64,000 nt of DNA. Source: Hyphomicrobiales bacterium. Lineage in GTDB: Bacteria > Pseudomonadota > Alphaproteobacteria > Rhizobiales > Kaistiaceae. Positions 26,325 to 35,147 of this stretch are shown here, one piece after another. Both the position numbers and the translations under genes were made by a program. Positions within the stretch are counted from its first letter, which is position 1. Each line of letters begins with the position of its first letter. The stretch spans positions 1-64,000 of the forward strand of contig JAFKKF010000010.1 of assembly GCA_017305635.1 (NCBI GenBank), given 5' to 3'. The notes below the pieces were generated by a model. That model was not told the origin of the DNA, ran no database searches, and worked only from the letters and a program-made list of their open reading frames with translations.

Positions 26325-27359
26325 CTAGCGCCCCCGCCCGTTGCCCAAACGCGCCCCCTCCACCGGCCTCGCCGGTTCCCCTTCCGCCCTTCGCGGGGGA
26401 GGATCCGCCGCCGCTCCGGATGCCACAGCCTCGTCCCGGATCAGCAATTCCGCAACCGTCGCGGCGGCGATGACCGCCGGCGACTTGCCTTCGATGCCGT
26501 CGACGCCGATCGGGCAGACGAGAGCATCGATGCGGGCCGGCGGAATGCCGGCGGCGGCGAGCTGGCTGGCGAAGCGCCCACGCTTGCTCTTCGAGCCGAT
26601 CAAACCGACGTAGGGAAAGCGCGCATCCGCCAGCGCCGCGGCGCAGAGCGCGAGGTCGAGCTGGTGGCTGTGGGTCATGATCAGAATGAAGGCACCGGCG
26701 GGCGCGGTGCGGACGGCCTCCAACGGGTCGCCAAGGTGGCTCAGCGTCACGTTCGCCGGCACATGGGCCGGGAAGGCATCGGCGCGCGGGTCGATCCATT
26801 CGACGTCGAAAGGCAGCGGCGCGAGGGCGAGGACCAGCGCGCGGCCGACATGGCCGGCGCCGAAGAGCAGGAGCTTCCGCCTCGCCTCGCCGAAGCCCTC
26901 CGTGAGAGTGCCCGATGCGAGCCTCGCCGTGCCGGGAGGCTGATCGTCCGGGGCGGCCCGGCGAAGGAGGCCCGCCTTTGCGATGCTGGCGGAGGTCGTG
27001 AAGGGGCCGGCCGCCTCGCGCGCGGCGAGATCGTCGATGGCGGGGCGGTCGCGCTCGTCCATCACCTCGAAGAGCAGATCGACCTGGCCACCGCAGCACT
27101 GGCCCATGTCCGGCCCGAGGACGAAGCTCTTCACCTCGGCCCGCGCGTCCGGCTCGCGGGCGAGGCGGGCCTGCGCCATGGCGATGGCGCGCCATTCGAG
27201 CGTGCCGCCGCCAATGGTGCCGGTGAAGCTGCCTTCGGGCGTCACGATCATGCGGGCACCCGCCTCGCGCGGACTCGAACCCCGTGTCGCGGCGATGGTG
27301 ATCAGGGCGGCGCGTCCGTGACGATCGAGGATCTCCCGGAGGCGCTGCCAGACGAGCAT
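26325..27359 (-). CDS. xdhC: Xanthine dehydrogenase accessory protein XdhC
   Basis: A 344-residue protein that binds molybdenum cofactor, promotes its sulfuration and inserts it into XDH. The N-terminal domain has ATRGSSPREAGARM and the GPDMGQCCGG cysteine motif that holds the cofactor. The C-terminal Rossmann domain starts LLLFGAGHVGRAL and continues with GLIGSKSKRGRF and CPIGVDGIEGKSPAVIA. The conserved part ends near LLIRDEAV; the last ~26 residues are encoded by a dispersed repeat (copy B) and are unlikely to be native. It follows xdhB directly. Confidence 0.94.
   Translation of the reverse strand: MLVWQRLREILDRHGRAALITIAATRGSSPREAGARMIVTPEGSFTGTIGGGTLEWRAIAMAQARLAREPDARAEVKSFVLGPDMGQCCGGQVDLLFEVMDERDRPAIDDLAAREAAGPFTTSASIAKAGLLRRAAPDDQPPGTARLASGTLTEGFGEARRKLLLFGAGHVGRALVLALAPLPFDVEWIDPRADAFPAHVPANVTLSHLGDPLEAVRTAPAGAFILIMTHSHQLDLALCAAALADARFPYVGLIGSKSKRGRFASQLAAAGIPPARIDALVCPIGVDGIEGKSPAVIAAATVAELLIRDEAVASGAAADPPPRRAEGEPARPVEGARLGNGRGR
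26351..26404. repeat. Dispersed palindromic repeat, copy B, inside the 3' end of xdhC
   Basis: GCGCCCCCTCCACCGGC followed by a CCTCGCC loop, then a C-rich arm and GGGGGAGG. It matches copies A and C in order and spacing of its parts. It supplies the final codons of xdhC and sits just before the ATPase start. Confidence 0.7.
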
Positions 27360-29690
27360 CTACATGTCTCCGCCCGTCGTCGCCCGGATGGCCCGCATGA
27401 TGGCCTCGGGCGTTGCCGGCGCATCGAGCCGCGGCATCACCGCCGGCTTGAGGCTCGCAATGGCATCGGTGATCGCCGAGAAGACGGAGATGGCGAGCAT
27501 CAGCGGCGGCTCGCCCACCGCCTTGGAGCGGTAGATGGAATCCTCGCGATTGCCGCCGGATTCGTGGAGCGCGACGCGGAAATCGGCGGGCACGTCGGAG
27601 GCCGTCGGGATCTTGTAGGTCGAGGGGGCATGGGTCCTGAGCCGCCCGGCCGAGTCCCAGACCAGCTCCTCCCCGGTCAGCCAGCCCATGCCCTGGACGA
27701 AGCCGCCTTCGATCTGGCCGATGTCGATGGCCGGGTTGAGCGACTTGCCGACGTCGTGGCGGATGTCGACGCGATCGACCCGCATCTCGCCGGTCATGGT
27801 GTCGACCGTCACCTCGGAGCAGGCGGCGCCATAGGCGAAATAGTAGAAAGGCCGGCCGTTCGCCTTGGCGCGGTCCCAGGTGATCTTCGGCGTCTTGTAG
27901 TAGCCGGCGGCGGAAAGCTGGACACGCGCCTCGTAGGCCGCCGTCGCCAGCTCGCCGAGCTTCATCTCGCGGTTGCCGACGATCACGCGATCGTCGCGGA
28001 ACTGGACCCGGTCGCGGCCGACGTTCCAGGTCTCCTGGATGAAGTCGAAGAGCCGCTCCTTGATCTGCCGGCAGGCGACAAGCGCGGCCTGCGCATTCAG
28101 GTCGGTGCCCGAGGAGGCGGCCGTCGGCGAGGTGTTCGGGACCAGCGCGGTCGAGGTAGCGGTGATCTTCACCTTGTCGATGCCGACGCCGAATTCCTCG
28201 GCGACGACCTGCGCGACCTTGATGAAGAGCCCCTGCCCCATCTCGGTGCCGCCGTGGTTCAGGCTGATCGAACCGTCGCGGTAGAGATGGACGAGGGCGC
28301 CCGCCTGGTTGAGCTGGATGAGGGTGAAGGAAATGCCGAACTTCACGGGCGTGAGCGCCAGGCCCTTCTTCAGCACTGGGCTCGCGGCGTTGAACTCGGC
28401 GAGCGCCTTGCGGCGATCCCAGTATTCGCTGGTGCGCTCGAGCTCGCCGACGAGCTCGTGGAGGATGTTGTCCTCCACCCGCATGCCATAAGGCGTGCGG
28501 TCGCGGCCGGAGCCGGAATAGAAATTCGCCTTCCTGACCTCGAGCGGATCCTTGCCGGTGACATAGGCGATGTGGTCCATCATGCGCTCGGCGAAGAGCA
28601 TGCCCTGCGGGCCGCCGAAGCCGCGGAAGGCGGTGTTCGAGACCGTGTTGGTGCGCATCCGGCGCGTGAGAATCCGGCAGGTCGGGTAGAAATAGCTGTT
28701 GTCGGCATGGAACATGGTGCGGTCGATGACGCCGAGGGAAAGGTCCTCGGAATGGCCGCAGCGGGCGGCAAGCGTCACGTCGAGGGCGCGGATGACGCCG
28801 TCCTTGCCGATGCCGACATTGTAGTCGACGCGGAAGTCATGCCGCTTGCCGGTCATGATCATGTCGTCGTCGCGGTCGAGGCGGAGCTTGCAGGGCCGGC
28901 CGGTCTTGCGGGCGGCGAGCGCGGCAAGCACGGCCCATTGGGTCGCCTGGCTCTCCTTGCCGCCGAACCCGCCGCCCATGCGCCGGATCTCGACCGTGAC
29001 GGCATTGTCGTGGACGGCGAGGGCATGGGCGACGACGTGCTGCACCTCGGTCGGGTGCTGGGTCGAGGAATGGACGTACATGTCCCCGTCCTCGCCGGGG
29101 ATGGCGAGGGCGATCTGTCCCTCGAGGTAGAAATGCTCCTGTCCGCCGATCCGGAACTCGCCGGTGATCTCGCGCGGCGCCTGCGGGATCTCGACGATAG
29201 GATCGCCGCGCACGAAGGCATATTCCGGCAGCACCGTGGTATTGGCGACGAGCGCGTCGTCGACGTCGATCACCGGCATGGACGGCGCGGTGGCGATGCG
29301 GGCGAGCTTCACCGCGCGACGGGCTTCCATGCGTGTCTCGGCGATGACGCAGAAGAGCACCTGCCCGTAGAAGTTCACGCGCTCCGGCGTGATCGCCGGA
29401 TCGTCGCCGACTTCCTTCGGGCTGATGTCGTTGTGGCCGGGAATATCCTCGGCGGTCAGCACGGCGACGACGCCCGGCGCCTTCAGTATCGGCTCGAGAT
29501 CGAGCGCGGTGACGCGGCCGGCGGCGATCGGCGCGTAGCCCGGCGCGAGGTGCAGCGTGCCGGTCGGCTCGCGCATGTCGTCGATGTAGGCCGCCTGCCC
29601 CGTGACGTGCTTGACGGCACTGTCATGCGCGATCGGCTGGCGGACGACGGCGAGGCGCTGGTCGCCGGAAATGATGTCAGCGAGATCCAT
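27360..29690 (-). CDS. xdhB: Xanthine dehydrogenase molybdopterin-binding subunit
   Basis: A 776-residue large subunit of two-subunit bacterial XDH, which oxidises hypoxanthine and xanthine to urate. Molybdenum-site motifs are in order: RMGGGFGGKES, AFRGFGGPQGM with the substrate Arg, a glycine-rich HGGTEMGQGL, SSGTDLNAQAA, and the catalytic Glu in AVGEPPLMLA near the C-terminus. The N-terminus HDSAVKHVTGQAAYIDD is typical. It overlaps xdhA by 14 bases and is followed immediately by xdhC. Confidence 0.96.
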   Translation of the reverse strand: MDLADIISGDQRLAVVRQPIAHDSAVKHVTGQAAYIDDMREPTGTLHLAPGYAPIAAGRVTALDLEPILKAPGVVAVLTAEDIPGHNDISPKEVGDDPAITPERVNFYGQVLFCVIAETRMEARRAVKLARIATAPSMPVIDVDDALVANTTVLPEYAFVRGDPIVEIPQAPREITGEFRIGGQEHFYLEGQIALAIPGEDGDMYVHSSTQHPTEVQHVVAHALAVHDNAVTVEIRRMGGGFGGKESQATQWAVLAALAARKTGRPCKLRLDRDDDMIMTGKRHDFRVDYNVGIGKDGVIRALDVTLAARCGHSEDLSLGVIDRTMFHADNSYFYPTCRILTRRMRTNTVSNTAFRGFGGPQGMLFAERMMDHIAYVTGKDPLEVRKANFYSGSGRDRTPYGMRVEDNILHELVGELERTSEYWDRRKALAEFNAASPVLKKGLALTPVKFGISFTLIQLNQAGALVHLYRDGSISLNHGGTEMGQGLFIKVAQVVAEEFGVGIDKVKITATSTALVPNTSPTAASSGTDLNAQAALVACRQIKERLFDFIQETWNVGRDRVQFRDDRVIVGNREMKLGELATAAYEARVQLSAAGYYKTPKITWDRAKANGRPFYYFAYGAACSEVTVDTMTGEMRVDRVDIRHDVGKSLNPAIDIGQIEGGFVQGMGWLTGEELVWDSAGRLRTHAPSTYKIPTASDVPADFRVALHESGGNREDSIYRSKAVGEPPLMLAISVFSAITDAIASLKPAVMPRLDAPATPEAIMRAIRATTGGDM

Positions 29691-31164
29691 CCGCCACCTT
29701 TTCGCGCCGCCCGACGATGCGGGTGCGCGACGTGCTGGTACCGGCCGCCTCGATCAGCGCCTTGCCGAGGAGCGCATGCGCGGTCTCGACGCGGTAGCGG
29801 GCGCTGGCGCGATGGTCGTCCAGCGGCTGGAAGTCGTCGCGGAGCGCGGCGAAGGCCCGCGCCCAGGCGCGCGAGTCGCGGAGCGCCGCGCCCTGCAGCG
29901 CCGCCTCGGCGCCCGCCGCCCGCTTCGGGATGCCGGCCATGCCGCCGAAGGCGATGCGCGCCTCGGTGATGATGCCGCCCTCGCCGACGGTGAAGCGGAA
30001 GGCGCCCATGACCGAGGAAATGTCCTGGTCGAAGCGCTTGGCGACCTTGAAGCAGCGGAAGATGTGGGTTTCGTCGAGCTTCGGAACGAGGATGGCGGTG
30101 AGCAGCTCGCCCGGCTCGCGGGCCTGCTTGCCGTATTCGATGTAGAACTCCTCGACGGGGAGCGTGCGGACGCGCTTGCCCTTGCGCAGCTCGACGCTCG
30201 CGCCGAGCGCGATGAGGAGCGGCGGCGTGTCGCCGATCGGCGAGCCGTTGGCGACGTTGCCGCCGACGGTGCCGCGCGAGCGGACCTGGCGCGAGCCGAG
30301 GCGGCGGAGCAATTCGCCGATATCCGGGTCGAGGGCGGCGAGGAAGGGCTCGACGGTGGCATAGGTAGCGGCGCCACCGATGATCAGTTCGTAGCCGGTA
30401 TCCTGGACCTGGTCGAGGCCGCGGGCGCGGCCGGTATGGATGATCTTCGGCAGGTCGCGGAGCTGCTTGTTGACCCAGAGGCCGACATCGGTGGCGCCGC
30501 CGACGATGGTGGCGTTGGGATGCTGCTCGTAGAGGTCGGCAAGGCCGTCGACCGTCGCCGGCGCGGCGAAGAAGCGGTCGCTGTCGCCGATGAAGACGTC
30601 GTCATTGTCGGCGAGGAAGGAGAGGAGCCCGGCGGTGTCGCGCGCCGCGACGCGGAAGCGGTCGTTGCGCGTGCCGGCGGAGGCCGCGACCGCCGCATCG
30701 ACGATCGGACGATAGCCGGTGCAGCGGCAAAGGTTGCCGGCGATCCAGTCGTTGACCTCGTCGCGCCGCAGCTTGCCATCGGTCGACTGGTAGAGCGTGA
30801 AGAGGCTCATCACGAAGCCCGGCGTGCAGAAGCCGCATTGGGACGCGTGGCTCTGCACCATCGCCGCCTGGATCGGGTGGAGCTTGCCGTCATCCTCGGC
30901 GATGTCCTCGACGGTGACGATCTCGCAGCCATCGACCTGGCCGAGCATGTGGATGCAGGCATTGACCGGCTCGTAGGCGAGCTTGCCGTCCTTCAGCCGG
31001 CCGACGGCCACGGTGCAGGCGCCGCAATCGCCCTCCCCGCAGCCTTCCTTGGTGCCGGTCGCCCGCTCGACCTCGCGCAGGTAGTCGAGGAGCATGGTGG
31101 TCGGCGCCATCTGGTCGAGCTCGACCATGTGGCCCTTGCGGATGAAACGGATGGTCTGCCGCAT
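29677..31164 (-). CDS. xdhA: Xanthine dehydrogenase small subunit (2Fe-2S and FAD)
   Basis: A 495-residue subunit carrying both iron-sulfur clusters and FAD. The plant-type 2Fe-2S cluster is held by Cys42, Cys47, Cys50 (CGEGDCGAC) and Cys70; the second by Cys110/113 (CGFC) and Cys146/148 (LCRC). The FAD domain has NATIVGGATDVGLWVNK and GTVGGNVANGSPIGDTPP. A TTG three codons upstream overlaps the uraH stop; I prefer the ATG at 31162-31164, giving MRQTIRFIRKG. Electrons flow from molybdenum through the clusters to FAD and NAD+. Confidence 0.95.
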   Translation of the reverse strand: MRQTIRFIRKGHMVELDQMAPTTMLLDYLREVERATGTKEGCGEGDCGACTVAVGRLKDGKLAYEPVNACIHMLGQVDGCEIVTVEDIAEDDGKLHPIQAAMVQSHASQCGFCTPGFVMSLFTLYQSTDGKLRRDEVNDWIAGNLCRCTGYRPIVDAAVAASAGTRNDRFRVAARDTAGLLSFLADNDDVFIGDSDRFFAAPATVDGLADLYEQHPNATIVGGATDVGLWVNKQLRDLPKIIHTGRARGLDQVQDTGYELIIGGAATYATVEPFLAALDPDIGELLRRLGSRQVRSRGTVGGNVANGSPIGDTPPLLIALGASVELRKGKRVRTLPVEEFYIEYGKQAREPGELLTAILVPKLDETHIFRCFKVAKRFDQDISSVMGAFRFTVGEGGIITEARIAFGGMAGIPKRAAGAEAALQGAALRDSRAWARAFAALRDDFQPLDDHRASARYRVETAHALLGKALIEAAGTSTSRTRIVGRREKVADGSR

Positions 31165-31169
31165 CGCCC

Positions 31170-31517
31170 TCAACTCCCGCGATAGGTCGAGTAGCCGTAG
31201 GGCGAGAGGAGGAGCGGCACGTGATAGTGCTCCTCCGGCATGGCGATGCCGAAGCGGATCGGGACCACGTCGAGGAAGGCGGGGCCGGGCGCCGGGCCCA
31301 TGCGGCGGAGATAGTCGCCGGCATGGAAGCGGAGCTCATAGGTACCGGCGGTCAACGCAGCGCCCTCCAGGAGGGGCTTGTCCGCGCGTCCGTCGCCGTT
31401 CGTCCTGATTTCCGTCAGTTTCTCCTCGCGGTCGCCCAGCCGATAGAGCTCGATCACCAGACCCGCCGCCGGCTTTCCGAGCGCCGTGTCCAGAACGTGA
31501 GTAGTAAGCCGCCCCAT
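31170..31517 (-). CDS. uraH: 5-hydroxyisourate hydrolase
   Basis: A 115-residue transthyretin-like enzyme that opens the ring of 5-hydroxyisourate. It has the N-terminal [14 protein letters not shown] with catalytic His, a central Arg region, [22 protein letters not shown] with the second His and the family C-terminus YRGS. An ATG at 31529 and a TTG at 31541 are possible upstream starts; I chose 31515-31517 because [10 protein letters not shown] is the usual family start. It is the first gene of the purine cluster, so the main promoter should lie in 31518-31663; I see no convincing sigma-70 match there. Confidence 0.93.
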   Translation of the reverse strand: MGRLTTHVLDTALGKPAAGLVIELYRLGDREEKLTEIRTNGDGRADKPLLEGAALTAGTYELRFHAGDYLRRMGPAPGPAFLDVVPIRFGIAMPEEHYHVPLLLSPYGYSTYRGS

Positions 31518-31663
31518 CCGCGACACCATGTTACGCATCAACTAGCCGGCCGGTGGCAGGTTCCCGCCATTTCCGCCCGGAATCCGTCAAGGACAATGGA
31601 TTATGCCCAATCCCTGATCAAACGCTATCTTTGAGCAGGGATGTTTGGAAATGCGGCATTCCT

Positions 31664-32638
31664 TCAGGGGATGAGGACGGTCGAACCGACGGTCTCGCGC
31701 GCCTCGACGGCGCGGTGGGCCTCCGCAGCGTCCTTCAACGGCACGGTGCGCGGATTGGCGAGCTTCACCGCCCCGCTGGCGATCACGCCGAAGAGCTCTG
31801 CCGCCCCCGCCTCGAGGTCGGGGCGCTTCGCCACGTAGTGGCTCACCACCGGCCGGGTGGCGAAGAGCGAGCCACGGAACTGCAGCGCCGAGATCGGGAA
31901 TTCCGGCGGCACTCCGGACGATTGGCCGAAGGAGACCCACATGCCGCGCTGGGCGAGGCTGTCGAGCGAGCCGGGGAACGTGTCCTTGCCGACCGAGTCA
32001 TAGGCGACCGCGACGCCCTCGCCGCCGGTGATCTCGCGGACCCGCTTGGCGAAATCCTCTTTCCGGTAGTTGATGACGTGGTCGCATCCATTGGCCCTGG
32101 CGGCAGCGGCCTTGTCGTCCGACCCGACCGTCCCGATGACGGTCGCACCAAGGGCCTTCGCCCATTGGCAGGCGATGACGCCGACGCCGCCGGCGGCGGC
32201 ATGGAACAGGATGGCGTTGCCCTTCTCGACGAGAAAGGTCTTGCGGAGGAGCATCCAGGCCGTCAGGCCCTTCAGGAAGGAGGCCGCGGCGGTGACGTCG
32301 TCGACGCCGGCGGGGATCTTCACCAGCTTGTCGGCGGACACCAGCCGCTCCTCGGCATAGGCGCCGAGCTGGCCCTGGTAGACGACGCGGTCGCCGGGCT
32401 TGACCAGCGTCACCCCGTCGCCGACCGCCTCGACGACCCCTGCCCCCTCCTGCCCGTTGATGAGCGGGAAGCCCGGCGCCTTGTAGACGCCCTTGCGCAT
32501 GTAGACGTCGATGAAATTCACGCCGATGGCGGTGTGCCGGATGAGGGCCTGGCCGGGTCCGGGCCTGCCGACTGCGACCTCGCTCCAGCGCATGACCTCG
32601 GGGCCGCCGTTCTGGTCGATCACGATCGCATGGGTCAT
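31664..32638 (-). CDS. Quinone oxidoreductase (zinc-independent MDR family)
   Basis: A 324-residue NADPH:quinone reductase of the QOR group. Seen are the N-terminal HAIVIDQNGGPEVMRW, AIGVNFIDVYMRKG, GVVEAVGDGVTLVKPGDRVVY and the Rossmann motif AAAGGVGVIACQWAKALGATVIGTVGS, with VAYDSVGKDTF in the C-terminal half. Structural-zinc cysteines are absent, as expected. Only 2 bases separate it from the MFS gene upstream, so they are probably cotranscribed. Confidence 0.93.
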   Translation of the reverse strand: MTHAIVIDQNGGPEVMRWSEVAVGRPGPGQALIRHTAIGVNFIDVYMRKGVYKAPGFPLINGQEGAGVVEAVGDGVTLVKPGDRVVYQGQLGAYAEERLVSADKLVKIPAGVDDVTAAASFLKGLTAWMLLRKTFLVEKGNAILFHAAAGGVGVIACQWAKALGATVIGTVGSDDKAAAARANGCDHVINYRKEDFAKRVREITGGEGVAVAYDSVGKDTFPGSLDSLAQRGMWVSFGQSSGVPPEFPISALQFRGSLFATRPVVSHYVAKRPDLEAGAAELFGVIASGAVKLANPRTVPLKDAAEAHRAVEARETVGSTVLIP

Positions 32639-32640
32639 GG

Positions 32641-33846
32641 CTATACCTCGGAGAGTGGCGAGACGGGTTCACGGCCGGCGCGCGCGCCGCGGCGGACGGA
32701 GAAGGCGAGCAGCGTGCTCATCACCAGTATGGGTATGGTCGCGGCGAGGCCAAACCGCAAGTCGCTGTGCTCCGAGATGAAGCCGACGAGGGGCGGCTCG
32801 ACCAGGAAGCCGGAGAACGAGACCAGCGACAGCGCGGCGACGTTGAGCGCGGCGGCCCGGTCGCCGCGGCTGGCGGCGGCGCTGACCGAAAGCGGCACCG
32901 CGACGGAGACGCCGAGGCCGGCGGCGGCGAGCCCGATCGCCGCCTGCACGAGGTTCGTCGCGGTGACGAGGGTGATCATGCCGGCAATGCCGATGATGCC
33001 GAGCGAGCGGGCCACCAGAACGGGGCCGAAGCGCGCCGTCAACCGGTCGCCCGTCAGCCGGCCGAGGGTCATGAAGGAGGCAAAGGCGAAGAAGCCGAAG
33101 GCGGTGGCGCCAGCGGAGACGCCGATCACGTCGCGGAGGAAGATGCCGCTCCAGTCGAGCGCGGCGCTTTCGACGAGGAGCATGCCGAAGGCGAAGATGC
33201 AGACCGGCAGGAGCGCGAGGGTCGGCAGCGCGAAGCGCGGCGGCTTCTCGCCCGCCTCGGCTGCCGGCTCGGGGGTCGAGGGAAGCGCGTTGGCGACGGC
33301 GAGGAGGAGCGGCAGGGCGACTGCGGCGATGATCGGCAGATGCACCATGGGCGTGAGTGGAATGGCGGCGAAGCCCGCTCCGACCACGCTGCCGGCGATG
33401 GAGCCGAGGCTCCAGAAGCCGTGGCAGGTATTCATGATCCGCCGGCCGGTGGCGCGCTCGATGCGGTCGGCCTCGACGTTCATGGCGACGTCGACGACGG
33501 GCAGCGCAAGCCCGTAGACGAAGAGCGCGGCGAAGAGGGTCGGGACGTCGGTGGCGAGGCCCGGCAGGCAGATGCCGACGGCGTAGAGCGCGAAGGCGAT
33601 CATGATCGTGCGCCGCGGCGACAGGCGCTCGACGATCGCGCCGGCGAAAGGCAGCGCCAGCACCGTGCCGACCGGCGAGCCGAGGAGGCCGAGCGAGAGG
33701 TCGCCCGGCCCGACGCCGAGCTTCGCCTGCACGTCGGGAATGCGCGGGAACCAGTTGGTCATGACGAAGGCGTGCAGGAAGAAGACCGCCATCACCAGCC
33801 GGTGGGGACCGAAGGCGCGCGCAAGGCCGGCTGCTGCGAGGGTCAT
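32641..33846 (-). CDS. MFS transporter (YbjJ-like), first of a tandem pair by position
   Basis: A 401-residue, twelve-segment major-facilitator protein. The N-terminus HAFVMTNWFPRIPDVQAKLGVGPGDLSLGLLG and loop ERLSPRRTIM are shared almost step by step with the neighbouring MFS gene, as is VVDVAMNVEADRIE...RRIMNTCHGFWSLG. The substrate is unknown. The ATG at 33844-33846 overlaps the neighbour's stop (ATGA). Reading frames continue upstream, but the homologous start is clear. Confidence 0.9.
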   Translation of the reverse strand: MTLAAAGLARAFGPHRLVMAVFFLHAFVMTNWFPRIPDVQAKLGVGPGDLSLGLLGSPVGTVLALPFAGAIVERLSPRRTIMIAFALYAVGICLPGLATDVPTLFAALFVYGLALPVVDVAMNVEADRIERATGRRIMNTCHGFWSLGSIAGSVVGAGFAAIPLTPMVHLPIIAAVALPLLLAVANALPSTPEPAAEAGEKPPRFALPTLALLPVCIFAFGMLLVESAALDWSGIFLRDVIGVSAGATAFGFFAFASFMTLGRLTGDRLTARFGPVLVARSLGIIGIAGMITLVTATNLVQAAIGLAAAGLGVSVAVPLSVSAAASRGDRAAALNVAALSLVSFSGFLVEPPLVGFISEHSDLRFGLAATIPILVMSTLLAFSVRRGARAGREPVSPLSEV

Positions 33847-35012
33847 GCCGCCTCCGCCCTGCGAGCCGGCGAAGCGAGATGCGCGGTGAAGATGAGGGAG
33901 AGGACGAGGGGCGGCAGCAGCGTCGCGAAACCCAGCCTGAGGCCGCCCGCTTCCGCCACAAGCCCGACCAGCGGCGGCGAAAGAAGGGCGGTCAGGGAGC
34001 CTACCAGCGAGAAGGCGGCTACGTTCATCGCCGCCGGGCGGTCGCCGCGTGTCGCCACGGCAGTCATGGTGAGCGGATAGGCGACGGAGACGCCGAGCCC
34101 GGCAAGACCGAAGCCGACGACGCCGATCGGCAGGTTGATCGCCGTGACGACGATGACGGCGCCGGCGAGCGCCAGGCCGACGCAGACCCGCGCCAGCGCC
34201 ACGGTCCCGTAGCGGTCGGCGAGGCGATCGCCGAAGAAGCGGCCGACCGCCATGGCGATGGCGAAGGCGGAATAGCCGAGGCCGGCGGCGGCCGGCGAGC
34301 CGGCAAAGACGTCGCGGAGATAGACGGCGCTCCAGTTGCGGGCGCCCGCCTCGAGCAGGACCATGCCGAAGGCGAAGATGCAGGCACCCATCATGCCGAG
34401 CGTCGGCAGCGTCAGGACGTGGCGCAGGCGCCGGTCCGCGCTGGTCACGACGCGCGCGAGCACCGGCAGGCTTGGCGGGGCGACGAGCGCGAAGACCACG
34501 GTGGCGGCGCCGACGATGGCGAGGTGCCATTCCGTCGGCAGGCCGATGCCGGCGGCGCCCGCCCCCATCAGCGCGCCGATCGCCGTGCCGACGCTGTAGA
34601 AGCCGTGACAAGTATTCATGATGCGTCGGCCACCGGCGCTCTCGATGCGGTTGGCCTCGACGTTCATGGCGACGTCGACCATCGGGAAGAATATGCCGAC
34701 GAGGAAGAGCGCGACGAAGAGGCTGGGCACGTCCCAGGCCCATCCGGGAAGGGCGAGCGCGGCGCCGAGCAGGATGAAGCCTGCGATGATGGTGCGGCGC
34801 GGCGTCAGGCGCTCGACAACGGTGCCCATGGCGAAGAGGGCGACCAGCCCGCCGATCGGCATGCCGAGCAGCGCGAGGGAAAGGTCGCCGGGCCCGACGC
34901 CGAGGCGTTCCTGCACATCCGGGATGCGCGGCAGCCAGTTGGCGAAGCCGATGGCCAGCATGAAGAACACCGCCATCACGAGGCGCGCAGGCTTGTTGGC
35001 TGGGATGGGCAT
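33843..35012 (-). CDS. MFS transporter (YbjJ-like), paralogue of the next gene
   Basis: A 389-residue, twelve-segment MFS protein closely resembling the adjacent 401-residue one: NWLPRIPDVQERLGVGPGDLSLALLG, VERLTPRRTI, MVDVAMNVEANRIESAGGRRIMNTCHGFYSVG. It starts at 35010-35012 and is translationally coupled to its paralogue, then to the quinone oxidoreductase. Products this similar in one message may have diverged substrates or form a dosage pair. Substrate unknown. Confidence 0.9.
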   Translation of the reverse strand: MPIPANKPARLVMAVFFMLAIGFANWLPRIPDVQERLGVGPGDLSLALLGMPIGGLVALFAMGTVVERLTPRRTIIAGFILLGAALALPGWAWDVPSLFVALFLVGIFFPMVDVAMNVEANRIESAGGRRIMNTCHGFYSVGTAIGALMGAGAAGIGLPTEWHLAIVGAATVVFALVAPPSLPVLARVVTSADRRLRHVLTLPTLGMMGACIFAFGMVLLEAGARNWSAVYLRDVFAGSPAAAGLGYSAFAIAMAVGRFFGDRLADRYGTVALARVCVGLALAGAVIVVTAINLPIGVVGFGLAGLGVSVAYPLTMTAVATRGDRPAAMNVAAFSLVGSLTALLSPPLVGLVAEAGGLRLGFATLLPPLVLSLIFTAHLASPARRAEAA

Positions 35013-35147
35013 GGAGGGCGGATGGGATGGCGGGGCGCCGGAAGGCGGCGCCGGCGGGTCTCGGGCGGTTCCAGGGCGGCGTTCGGCCGCCTCGTTCTTC
35101 CGCGACCTTCCTACCGGGTCGCCCGAATCCGAGCAAGCCGGGCGGGC

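Noticed and set aside
26196-29969. A 1257-codon plus-strand open frame opposite xdhC and xdhB
   Set aside because: The xdh genes carry complete catalytic motifs on the other strand; this translation is rich in Arg, Ala, Gly and His with no recognisable domain.
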